Shown here: positions 1 to 5,038 of the stretch, piece by piece
Numbering within the stretch: position 1 is the stretch's first letter
How the letters are laid out: every line of letters starts with the position of its first letter
From: Spirochaeta sp.
GTDB taxonomy: Bacteria > Spirochaetota > Spirochaetia > DSM-2461
DNA length: 5,038 bases
Direction: 5' to 3'
NCBI GenBank assembly: GCA_030635565.1
Contig: DAOVYP010000206.1
Location: 1 to 5,038 of the forward strand
Notes under the pieces: generated by a model
Seen by the model: the letters and a program-made list of their open reading frames with translations, nothing else
Database searches by the model: none
What the model was told of the DNA's origin: nothing
Position numbers and translations under genes: made by a program

Positions 1-1
1 A

Positions 2-1477
2 ATCTATGTTCAGAACGACAGGCAGGAACTCTACGCCGTCACCCCCGGCGGGACCGGCCGCTGGAAACTTCACATGAGAACCGAGCCGGCTGCACTTCCG
101 GCGGCAGCCCCTGACGGCAGGGTGATATTACCCCTGATCGGGGGGCGTATTGTCTGTGTCTCCCGACACGGAGTCATTCTCTGGAGCCTGGATGAAAGCG
201 CTGAGGCTTCGGCTGCCCCGGTGGTCACGGCGGACGGGATGGCGTGGATCCCCCTTACCGACGGCCGTATCATCGCCCTGGACTTCTGGGGAGAAGAAAT
301 TGCAACTGCTTCCATGAGAGGGGCCGTATCCATATTGGCCCTGGACGGTTCCGGGAGAATCTGGGCCGGCGGCTTCGACGGCAGGGTATCGGTGTTCCCG
401 GCAGCCGGAGACGAGGATACCGCATTTGGTATTATCGACCCGGAATTCGAGGTCCGGCCGGCTTCTTCCAGGGTAGCGGCGATTCTGACGGACCCCGAAG
501 GAGGAGGACGTGTGTTTCTGGCCGACGGCAGTTCAGTGTTATACAATCCCGAGGGACATGAGACCGGACGGGAGCACATCGCCGTCAGTGGTGGAGCGCC
601 GTCGGCCTCGGCGGACGGAACAATTTTCGTGCCGGCATCCGACGGCAGCATCCGCGTCGTGTACCCCGATGCGGACTCCGTTATCGATTCGGGCGAATTG
701 CGGGGTAAATCGGTACTGGCGGAGCCTCTTCTCACAGACGAGGGAATGTTGATTGCCGGTGGTGGAGACTGGATTCTCTATGCCTGGAAGGCCGGTATTC
801 CAGGTTCGGGTTGGCGCCAGTTCCGGGGCGGCCCAAGAAGATCGGGTACCTTTCCGGCGGTTCCGGTAGTCACCGACCGCAGGGAAGCCCGGCGGGATGC
901 TGGTTTTTTTTATCGGGAGAGGATGGCCGTATCCGACGATCTTGCCGAGAGGATGGCACTTCTGGAGGAACTGGAATCCTATCCCGATGATCTCGCCATG
1001 CGTCGGGATCTGCCATGGGTTGATCTGATACTGGAAGACCTTGTATCCGTGGGGACCATTCGATTTGTAAATCAGCAGAATGAGGCCCTTCAGTCTCATC
1101 CGACGGTCCGGGCTTCCGCTTATCTCCTCATGGCTCGCGGGGAGGATTTCAGGTCCCGGGGACTGATTCTGGAATGTCTGAGACATGAGAGCGATTCTGT
1201 GGCCCTGGCTGCGGGCTTCCGGGCCCTGGGCTACATCGGATCAGACTGGGACGGGGCTTCGATGCGTATTATCGCCCGGCGTTACCGGGAATTCATGCCG
1301 GCTGATGAACATCTCACCCTTGAAACCGCCCGGGCACTGGCGGATCTGGTGCGGTACAACGGTGATTTGAGTGATCCGGCCGGTTATTCCCTTATGGATA
1401 ATCTTCTGAACAGCAACCTGTCCCGTAGTGCCCGGGAAGAGCTTATCGCCGTAATACGGAAGGTTGCGGGTTTATAG
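2..1477 (+). CDS. PQQ-like beta-propeller protein with HEAT-like C-terminal region (5' truncated)
   Basis: The reading frame is open to the left edge, and the first visible codons already form a propeller repeat (IYVQNDRQELYAV...GRWKL). The ATG at 74 is therefore internal and the true start lies upstream. Of 491 visible residues, about the first 280 hold seven repeats roughly 40 residues apart, beginning near residues 1, 41, 81, 120, 171, 208 and 249. Each is a strand followed by a G-R/S-hydrophobic strand, for example IPLTDGRIIALD. The propeller ends in WRQFRGGPRRSG (W271), a typical PQQ-repeat closing motif. The remaining ~200 residues are helical, with HEAT-like stretches such as HPTVRASAYLL and AGFRALGYIGSD (about 365-415). 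Such propellers are usually scaffolds in the periplasm or envelope (BamB-like). A HEAT-type tail suggests protein binding. No enzyme motif is visible, and export cannot be judged without the N-terminus. It ends in TAG, 65 nt before the next gene. The fold call is good; the function is unknown. Confidence 0.85.
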   Translation: MYVQNDRQELYAVTPGGTGRWKLHMRTEPAALPAAAPDGRVILPLIGGRIVCVSRHGVILWSLDESAEASAAPVVTADGMAWIPLTDGRIIALDFWGEEIATASMRGAVSILALDGSGRIWAGGFDGRVSVFPAAGDEDTAFGIIDPEFEVRPASSRVAAILTDPEGGGRVFLADGSSVLYNPEGHETGREHIAVSGGAPSASADGTIFVPASDGSIRVVYPDADSVIDSGELRGKSVLAEPLLTDEGMLIAGGGDWILYAWKAGIPGSGWRQFRGGPRRSGTFPAVPVVTDRREARRDAGFFYRERMAVSDDLAERMALLEELESYPDDLAMRRDLPWVDLILEDLVSVGTIRFVNQQNEALQSHPTVRASAYLLMARGEDFRSRGLILECLRHESDSVALAAGFRALGYIGSDWDGASMRIIARRYREFMPADEHLTLETARALADLVRYNGDLSDPAGYSLMDNLLNSNLSRSAREELIAVIRKVAGL

Positions 1478-1493
1478 ATTCATAAAAAAAAAC

Positions 1494-1522
1494 GGGACAG
1501 CCGGTGGGCCGGTGACTATAAT
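1494..1522 (+). promoter_or_regulatory. Putative sigma-70 promoter for the P83/100-pyrB pair
   Basis: A perfect -10 box TATAAT (1517-1522) lies 17 nt after GGGACA (1494-1499), which matches four of six -35 consensus bases. A run of nine A (1484-1492) sits just upstream and could act as an UP-like element. The spacer carries a short direct repeat, CCGGTG at 1501-1506 and 1509-1514, which could bind a regulator. Transcription would start near 1528-1530, leaving a leader of only about 15 nt that begins at the Shine-Dalgarno. The boxes and spacing are seen directly; activity is inferred. Confidence 0.55.
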
Positions 1523-1540
1523 TTCAATCAAGGAGTCACC
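1511..1540 (+). promoter_or_regulatory. Inverted repeat around the ribosome binding site
   Basis: GGTGAC (1511-1516) is the exact reverse complement of GTCACC (1535-1540), with an 18-nt loop holding the TATAAT box and most of the Shine-Dalgarno. In RNA it could fold only in transcripts reading through from the upstream gene, since a transcript from the local promoter would start after the left arm. It could also be a DNA operator overlapping the -10. A 6-bp stem may arise by chance. Confidence 0.3.
1530..1535 (+). promoter_or_regulatory. Shine-Dalgarno of the P83/100-family gene
   Basis: AAGGAG lies 7 nt before the ATG at 1543, which is ideal spacing. It fixes that ATG as the start, in agreement with the signal peptide that follows immediately. 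Confidence 0.85.
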
Positions 1541-1542
1541 GA

Positions 1543-3069
1543 ATGACCCGAACCATCCATTCGCGTTTGTTTTACCTTCTCGTTATATTGCTGATCGTTT
1601 GCAGTTCCCTGTGGGCCGAAGATGTCCGGGTAGACCGGGATGAACTGGCGAGTATCGGAGATCAGTCCATAAAATTCATCAATTATGTCGGTCCGCATGA
1701 ATTCATCAATACCCTGGATCAGATTCGCGGTATCGGACGTTCTCTTGGTGCCGAAATAACACCTCAGGTATCGGGAGAGGCCTCCCTCGGCGGCAAGTAC
1801 CGTGTTCTCCACATCGTAAATCCGGAGATTGAAACAGGTCTGGATGCCGACATATTCATTATCGAAGCCAGTGCCGCGGTGGACCACATCAACAACATGA
1901 GAACCATCATTGCCGGATACCTGGAAACCACCTATGGATTTTCCGCCAGGGATGCTTACCTGGTCGCCGAGTTTGTCACTTACTACAACGCCGTTTATCG
2001 CGGAGATATGGAAATGGTGATAGACCGTTACAAGGGTCCGGTGGTTGATGCTCTGGATCCGGAAAAAATTGGCCTGGACACCCATTATTCCAACTGGCCG
2101 GGAAAAACTCAGATGTTGATTCCGCTGAGGAGTGCAGGTCTGGTGGTGGATACCGGGGCCATCACCGAAGAGGAAGTCATCGATGAGATGCGAAAAGAGG
2201 ATGATATGGGCCTCGATTCCCGCCGTGACATGGTGGAACTCCGGGAAGAGGAAATTGACAAAGAACAGGTGGAGCTGGATGATCGCCGGGAAGAAGTCGA
2301 GAAGCAGGATGAAGCTGTAAGTGAAGAACTCGAAGTACTCGAAGAGAAAGAACAGGCCGGTGAAGAACTCAGCCCTGAGGAAGAAACATTAAAAGAAGAG
2401 CTCGAAGACGAGAAAGCGGCTGTCGAGGATGAGAAAGCGGCTGTCGAGGAAGAGCAGAAACAGATCGACGAGCGAACCGAAGAGGTCCTCGAAATGAGGG
2501 ACGATATCGCCGAGGACGAGAATAAGCGTATGGAGGAGTCGGAGAAGGAAGCTACCTTCACCTCGGCGCCTCTGGTGACGCCGGTCTGGTTCCTCATGGT
2601 GGACGATGAAGGCGACGGCATTCCATTCGGTCGGGTGGTGATGTACAACCTGGAGGACGGCAAGCGTCTTGCGGTCAGCAATGTCACTGCCGTCCGGGGT
2701 CGTTCCATGGCAATACTTCCCGATTCCCTTCTGGTTATCGCCGGTAAAGAGAGTGGTAATGCCAAGGTGAGGCTCATGCTGCTCGATCAGAAAACCCTTG
2801 AAACACAGAAAGAGGGGTCCCACGACGTATTCCCCGGGTCTCTCATGACGGTAAAGGGAAGTGATATTTACCTCATTACCACGGATAACGGCGAATGGCG
2901 CCTGGGTAAATTCAACACATCTCTGGACAGAACCGCAGTGAGTGAGGTTGCAGTCGAACCCTGGACTTCGATATCATTTGACGGAGTATCCCTCTTTATA
3001 CAGGGAGCGACCGGTGAAATCCTCAAATTATCGGCTTCCACCCTCAAGGAGGAAGCCCGACTGGAGTAA
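1543..3069 (+). CDS. P83/100 family protein (secreted, coiled coil)
   Basis: This 508-residue protein belongs to the spirochaete P83/100 family, known from the Borrelia p83/100 antigen; its molecular function is not established. A signal peptide is clear: basic start (R3, R8), hydrophobic stretch L9-V19, probable cleavage after SLWA (A25). C20 follows LIV, which is a poor lipobox, so lipidation is possible but unlikely. Residues ~28-200 are the family domain, with FINYVGP (45-51), YNAVYRGD (148-155) and WPGKTQ (185-190) followed by IPL, matching blocks I recall from Borrelia. Residues ~207-336 form a very Glu-rich helical coiled coil, broken once by LSPEEE and containing a duplicated heptad. 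Residues ~338-508 are beta-rich, with propeller-like strands (VRLMLLDQKTLE, DIYLITTDNGEWRLGKF), perhaps part of a small propeller. It has its own promoter candidate and lies 8 nt before pyrB. A periplasmic or membrane-associated structural role is the most reasonable inference. Confidence 0.9.
   Translation: MTRTIHSRLFYLLVILLIVCSSLWAEDVRVDRDELASIGDQSIKFINYVGPHEFINTLDQIRGIGRSLGAEITPQVSGEASLGGKYRVLHIVNPEIETGLDADIFIIEASAAVDHINNMRTIIAGYLETTYGFSARDAYLVAEFVTYYNAVYRGDMEMVIDRYKGPVVDALDPEKIGLDTHYSNWPGKTQMLIPLRSAGLVVDTGAITEEEVIDEMRKEDDMGLDSRRDMVELREEEIDKEQVELDDRREEVEKQDEAVSEELEVLEEKEQAGEELSPEEETLKEELEDEKAAVEDEKAAVEEEQKQIDERTEEVLEMRDDIAEDENKRMEESEKEATFTSAPLVTPVWFLMVDDEGDGIPFGRVVMYNLEDGKRLAVSNVTAVRGRSMAILPDSLLVIAGKESGNAKVRLMLLDQKTLETQKEGSHDVFPGSLMTVKGSDIYLITTDNGEWRLGKFNTSLDRTAVSEVAVEPWTSISFDGVSLFIQGATGEILKLSASTLKEEARLE
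2407..2448 (+). repeat. Tandem 21-bp repeat encoding a duplicated coiled-coil heptad
   Basis: Units 2407-2427 and 2428-2448 are identical at 20 of 21 bases (GAC versus GAT in the first codon). Both encode the heptad DEKAAVE. The near identity at synonymous positions indicates a recent slippage or duplication that keeps both frame and heptad register. Confidence 0.85.
3063..3066 (+). promoter_or_regulatory. Shine-Dalgarno of pyrB, inside the end of the P83/100 gene
   Basis: GGAG sits 11 nt before the GTG at 3078 and overlaps the last codons of the preceding gene. A better match, AAGGAGG (3046-3052), is 25 nt away, and no ATG, GTG or TTG in this frame lies at usable spacing after it. The GTG therefore remains the best start. 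The arrangement favours translational coupling. Confidence 0.5.
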
Positions 3070-3077
3070 AATCTCAA

Positions 3078-4658
3078 GTGAACAACAATCCTCTTCAAGG
3101 CCGTACATTGGCGGTAGCCGGTGACCTGAGCGTCGACGAGCAGCGTTATCTTTACAGGAAAACCCGGGCCCTGAAAGAGGCCTGGCGGAACGGCGGAGAT
3201 ATGGATCAATTTCGTATTCACGATCCCGAACTCGGTGTTTACCTGATGTTTCTGGAGGTTTCGACCCGAACCAAGGAGTCGTTCCGTAACGCCGCATCCT
3301 TTCATGAGGTTAAGCTCAATGTATTTGACGCCTCCACGTCATCTTTCAAAAAGTCTGAAAGTCTGGTGGATACCGTCAAGATGCTCTTCGGATACAGCCG
3401 ACGTTCCATCTTCGTGATGCGAACCAAAATGGAAGGAGTCTGTCGGGCTCTGGAAGAGCAGATCGGCGCTTACGCCGATCGACTGGGCCGGGAACGGCCG
3501 GTGTTTATCAACGGCGGTGACGGACGTCATGAACATCCAACTCAGGAATACCTCGATCAGCTTACCTTCCTGGAACGAAAGGGCTGGGACGAATCCCATA
3601 TCCATGTGGCCCTGATCGGCGACCTTCATCATGGACGTACCATCCATTCCAAGGCCGATGGACTGAAGGCTTTCCATTCCGTGAAGGTGGATCTGGTGGC
3701 TCCGGTAGAACTTTCGCTGCCCCCTTCCTACAAGTCACGGATGGAGGACAACGGTTTTGAAGTGACCGAATGGGAGAGTATCGAAGAATATCTCTCAGGG
3801 AATGATGTCAGCGATATCTGGTACTTCACACGACTGCAGCTTGAGCGTATGAGTGATGAGGTGCGTGAACGTGAAACGGAGCTCCGTCGTGCGGTGACTT
3901 TCAAGGAGCGGTTTCTGACCCGACTGCCCGAAGAGACGAGGTTTTTTCATCCCCTGCCCAGGCACCGTGAGAAGCCTGTCATTCCATCCTTTCTGGATTC
4001 AACACACCTGAATGGTTGGGACGAGCAGAGTATCAACGGCTATTTCACACGAATTATTGAACTGGCCATGGTAGCGGGAAAAATCGGGTCAGATTTCGAT
4101 GGTGAATCTCCAGTCATATCTGAGAAGGACGAAACCTTCATCAATGAAATCCCGGTCACCCGAAAAACAAGCGTAAAAGACCGTTTCAAAGTGGGTATCA
4201 AGCCCGTGGAAAACGGAACGGTTATTGATCATATCGCCAAAGGCAAGCCCGTGGAAGAAATCTGGAACAGGGTGGACAAAGTGCGTCGGACTCTGAAACT
4301 TAACGTTCGCAGTTCCCACGGTGTCTTCCACACCAACAATCCGGATGATTTCAAAGGAATTGTTTCTTTGCCCGATATTCTGGAAATCAGCCATACGGAA
4401 TTAAAAAAACTGGCTGCGGTTTCCCCTGAATGCACCCTGAATATCATCAGGGACAGCTCGATCATAAAAAAATATCGGCTCAGCATGCCGCCGAAAATCT
4501 ACAAGTTCAACGAGATTTCCTGCAAAAATCCCGAATGTGTCACTTATCCCGGGGCATATCAGCACGTGCCGCCGTTCTTTTATCGAACCCGGGGGGAAAC
4601 CTTCACCTGCCGGTATTGCGGCCGGCGTCATGCGTATGGAGACATCTGGGACATCTGA
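3078..4658 (+). CDS. pyrB: Aspartate carbamoyltransferase, fused catalytic (PyrB) and regulatory (PyrI) chains
   Basis: Makes N-carbamoyl-L-aspartate from carbamoyl phosphate and L-aspartate, the committed step of cytoplasmic pyrimidine synthesis. The catalytic part (residues ~1-335) has the carbamoyl-phosphate loop STRTKESF (62-69), the 80s loop with S88 and K92 (E. coli S80, K84), R115, HPTQ (153-156), GDLHHGRTIHS with R187 (E. coli R167), the aspartate-binding TRLQLER with R252 and Q254, and HPLPR (291-295). After a linker comes a PyrI-like part (~368-526) with GTVIDHI (380-386) and four zinc cysteines C482, C487, C511, C514, whose spacing X4-X23-X2 equals that of E. coli PyrI. At 526 residues it exceeds E. 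coli PyrB plus PyrI by about 60. Such fusions are known from Thermotoga and treponemes. All main catalytic residues are present, so activity is expected; the allosteric response is less certain (see findings). The start is GTG (MNNNPLQ), 8 nt after the upstream stop. It ends in tandem in-frame stops TGA TAA (4656-4661). Confidence 0.96.
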   Translation: MNNNPLQGRTLAVAGDLSVDEQRYLYRKTRALKEAWRNGGDMDQFRIHDPELGVYLMFLEVSTRTKESFRNAASFHEVKLNVFDASTSSFKKSESLVDTVKMLFGYSRRSIFVMRTKMEGVCRALEEQIGAYADRLGRERPVFINGGDGRHEHPTQEYLDQLTFLERKGWDESHIHVALIGDLHHGRTIHSKADGLKAFHSVKVDLVAPVELSLPPSYKSRMEDNGFEVTEWESIEEYLSGNDVSDIWYFTRLQLERMSDEVRERETELRRAVTFKERFLTRLPEETRFFHPLPRHREKPVIPSFLDSTHLNGWDEQSINGYFTRIIELAMVAGKIGSDFDGESPVISEKDETFINEIPVTRKTSVKDRFKVGIKPVENGTVIDHIAKGKPVEEIWNRVDKVRRTLKLNVRSSHGVFHTNNPDDFKGIVSLPDILEISHTELKKLAAVSPECTLNIIRDSSIIKKYRLSMPPKIYKFNEISCKNPECVTYPGAYQHVPPFFYRTRGETFTCRYCGRRHAYGDIWDI

Positions 4659-4665
4659 TAAGGGC

Positions 4666-4786
4666 GAACACGTGTCTTTGGCCCGTATGCCGCGTTGGAG
4701 CAATGCTCGAAGTGCTCATGTACCTGTCGGTACACTGCGCCTTCTGTGCTTGCTCCGCCTTGCCTACGGACCAAATCCACGTGTTC
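4666..4786. repeat. Long imperfect inverted repeat, structured element copy 1
   Basis: The ends GAACACGTG (4666-4674) and CACGTGTTC (4778-4786) are perfect reverse complements. Pairing continues inward with mismatches and a bulge: TTTGG/CCAAA at 4677-4681/4771-4775, CCGTA/TACGG at 4683-4687/4765-4769, GGAGCAA/TTGCTCC at 4697-4703/4750-4756, and GAAG/CTTC at 4709-4712/4741-4744. It closes with the apical hairpin TGTACC-TGTC-GGTACA (4719-4734). The two arms thus form one 121-nt near-palindrome starting 8 nt after the pyrB stop. Its length and bulged symmetry recall integron attC sites or a MITE, but no clear attC end boxes are seen. Confidence 0.75.
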
Positions 4787-4790
4787 TTGA

Positions 4791-4817
4791 TGTTGGCCGC
4801 TGACTTGGCGGCTGATA
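4791..4817 (+). repeat. Hairpin between the two structured elements
   Basis: The core stem GCCGC (4796-4800) pairs with GCGGC (4808-4812) around the 7-nt loop TGACTTG. Read as + strand RNA, the stem extends to ten pairs (4791-4800 with 4808-4817) using three G-U pairs; on the - strand those would be A-C mismatches. This mildly favours a + strand RNA. Confidence 0.45.
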
Positions 4818-4822
4818 CTTTC

Positions 4823-4947
4823 GTCTTTGGGGCCTGGGTTGTGTCGGGGTGATGCTCGAAAGACTTCAGGTTGCATGGCCGAGCAGTTCGCGGAGCGAAC
4901 GACCAGGCCTGTGTGCCTTTGGCACACTTGCTTTCTGCGCTAGTCCA
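4823..4947. repeat. Structured element copy 2, diverged tandem relative of copy 1
   Basis: It shares GTCTTTGG (4823-4830; 4674-4681 in copy 1) and ATGCTCGAA (4852-4860; 4703-4711), with exactly the same 29-nt offset. By eye 26 of 38 aligned bases match without gaps across the two blocks. Its hairpin GTGTGCC-TTT-GGCACAC (4911-4927) corresponds to the TGTACC/GGTACA hairpin of copy 1, and both are followed by a TTCTG(T/C)GCT block ending in TCC. Copy 2 has extra sequence: GGCCTGG (4831-4837) pairs with CCAGGCC (4903-4909), enclosing TGCTCG/CGAGCA (4853-4858/4880-4885) and GTTCGC-GGA-GCGAAC (4886-4900). The right boundary is approximate. Confidence 0.5.
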
Positions 4948-4973
4948 GGATATTTGAAGTATTGCTGCTGCTG

Positions 4974-5022
4974 CTCGATGTATCGCGATCCCTGTAGGGG
5001 TCGCGGCTGCCGTCGAGATACA
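4974..5022 (+). repeat. Strong terminal hairpin with competing partners
   Basis: CGCGATCCC (4984-4992) pairs with GGGGTCGCG (4997-5005) through nine pairs, one of them G-U, around the loop TGTA. CTCGA (4974-4978) and TCGAG (5013-5017) form an outer stem. TGTATC (4979-4984) can instead pair with GATACA (5017-5022). A (GCT)4 run at 4964-4975 precedes it. No T-tract follows before the window ends, so it is not a typical intrinsic terminator. Confidence 0.5.
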
Positions 5023-5038
5023 GGGGGTCAAGACCGAG

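Larger units (their letters stand above)
4659..5038. other. Gene-free, hairpin-rich tract after pyrB, running off the window
   Basis: These 380 nt carry no convincing gene on either strand. The open frames here lack good ribosome binding sites, read as low-complexity or Cys/Ala/Thr-rich peptides, and overlap the pyrB end antisense or run through the palindromes. Instead the tract is filled with inverted repeats, listed separately. No T-rich run follows any of the stems, so a classical terminator for pyrB is not visible. No tRNA or rRNA signature was recognised. Confidence 0.75.

Noticed and set aside
904..911. Run of eight T in the propeller gene, a possible phase-variation tract
   Set aside because: The frame is intact (GFFY), the run is short and no alternative frame product is apparent. 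It is too weak to claim phase variation.
1484..1512. A9 tract plus GC-rich CCGG/CCGG arms as a terminator
   Set aside because: The A-run would act as a T-tract only for a minus-strand transcript, and no minus-strand gene ends here. For the + strand the order is wrong.
2109..2777. 222-codon minus-strand frame rich in serine
   Set aside because: It is the antisense shadow of the Glu-rich coiled coil, where GAG/GAA codons read as Ser- and Phe-type codons on the other strand.
4430..4852. 140-codon + strand frame overlapping the pyrB end
   Set aside because: Over half lies inside the well-supported pyrB in another frame, and the rest is the palindromic tract. No start signal is seen.
4911..4935. 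GTGTGCC-TTT-GGCACAC as intrinsic terminator of pyrB
   Set aside because: The stem is perfect, but it lies ~250 nt after the stop and is followed by TTGCTTTCTGCG, not a T-run. It fits better as part of the repeated element.
4666..4947. CRISPR array
   Set aside because: There are only two diverged units of long palindromes with unequal interiors, not short identical direct repeats separated by uniform spacers.
4603..5031. 142-codon open frame on the minus strand through the structured tract
   Set aside because: It overlaps the end of pyrB antisense, crosses all the inverted repeats, has no evident ribosome binding site and gives a peptide without a recognisable domain. It is best explained as chance openness in repeat DNA.

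Overview
The window looks like a piece of a spirochaete chromosome of moderate to high GC, probably a free-living or Treponema-like Spirochaetales member. The main reason is a complete P83/100-family gene, a family typical of spirochaetes. Its N-terminal blocks (FINYVGP, NTLDQIRGIG, YNAVYRGD, WPGKTQ...IPL) match what I recall of the Borrelia p83/100 antigen. A single-chain fusion of aspartate carbamoyltransferase catalytic and regulatory parts fits this too. All genes lie on the + strand.

Layout. (1) 2-1477: 3' part of a protein with about seven visible PQQ-type beta-propeller repeats, followed by a helical, HEAT-like C-terminus; its start lies before the window. (2) 1478-1542: a short gap with a perfect TATAAT box, a plausible -35, a small inverted repeat and a strong Shine-Dalgarno. 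(3) 1543-3069: the secreted P83/100-family protein, made of an N-terminal family domain, a very acidic coiled coil of about 130 residues and a beta-rich C-terminal domain. (4) 3078-4658: pyrB with fused PyrI (526 aa), starting at GTG 8 nt after the previous stop. (5) 4659-5038: 380 nt with no credible gene but dense nested inverted repeats. It includes what look like two diverged tandem copies of one structured element and a terminal stem with competing pairings.

How the parts relate. The P83/100 gene and pyrB are tightly packed and probably translated from one message, which would tie a pyrimidine-synthesis enzyme to a cell-envelope coiled-coil protein. The propeller gene may read through into them, but a likely internal promoter allows separate expression. 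The most unusual part is the structured tract after pyrB. It could be a mobile or repetitive intergenic element, attC-like folded sites or a structured RNA, and the sequence alone does not decide between these.
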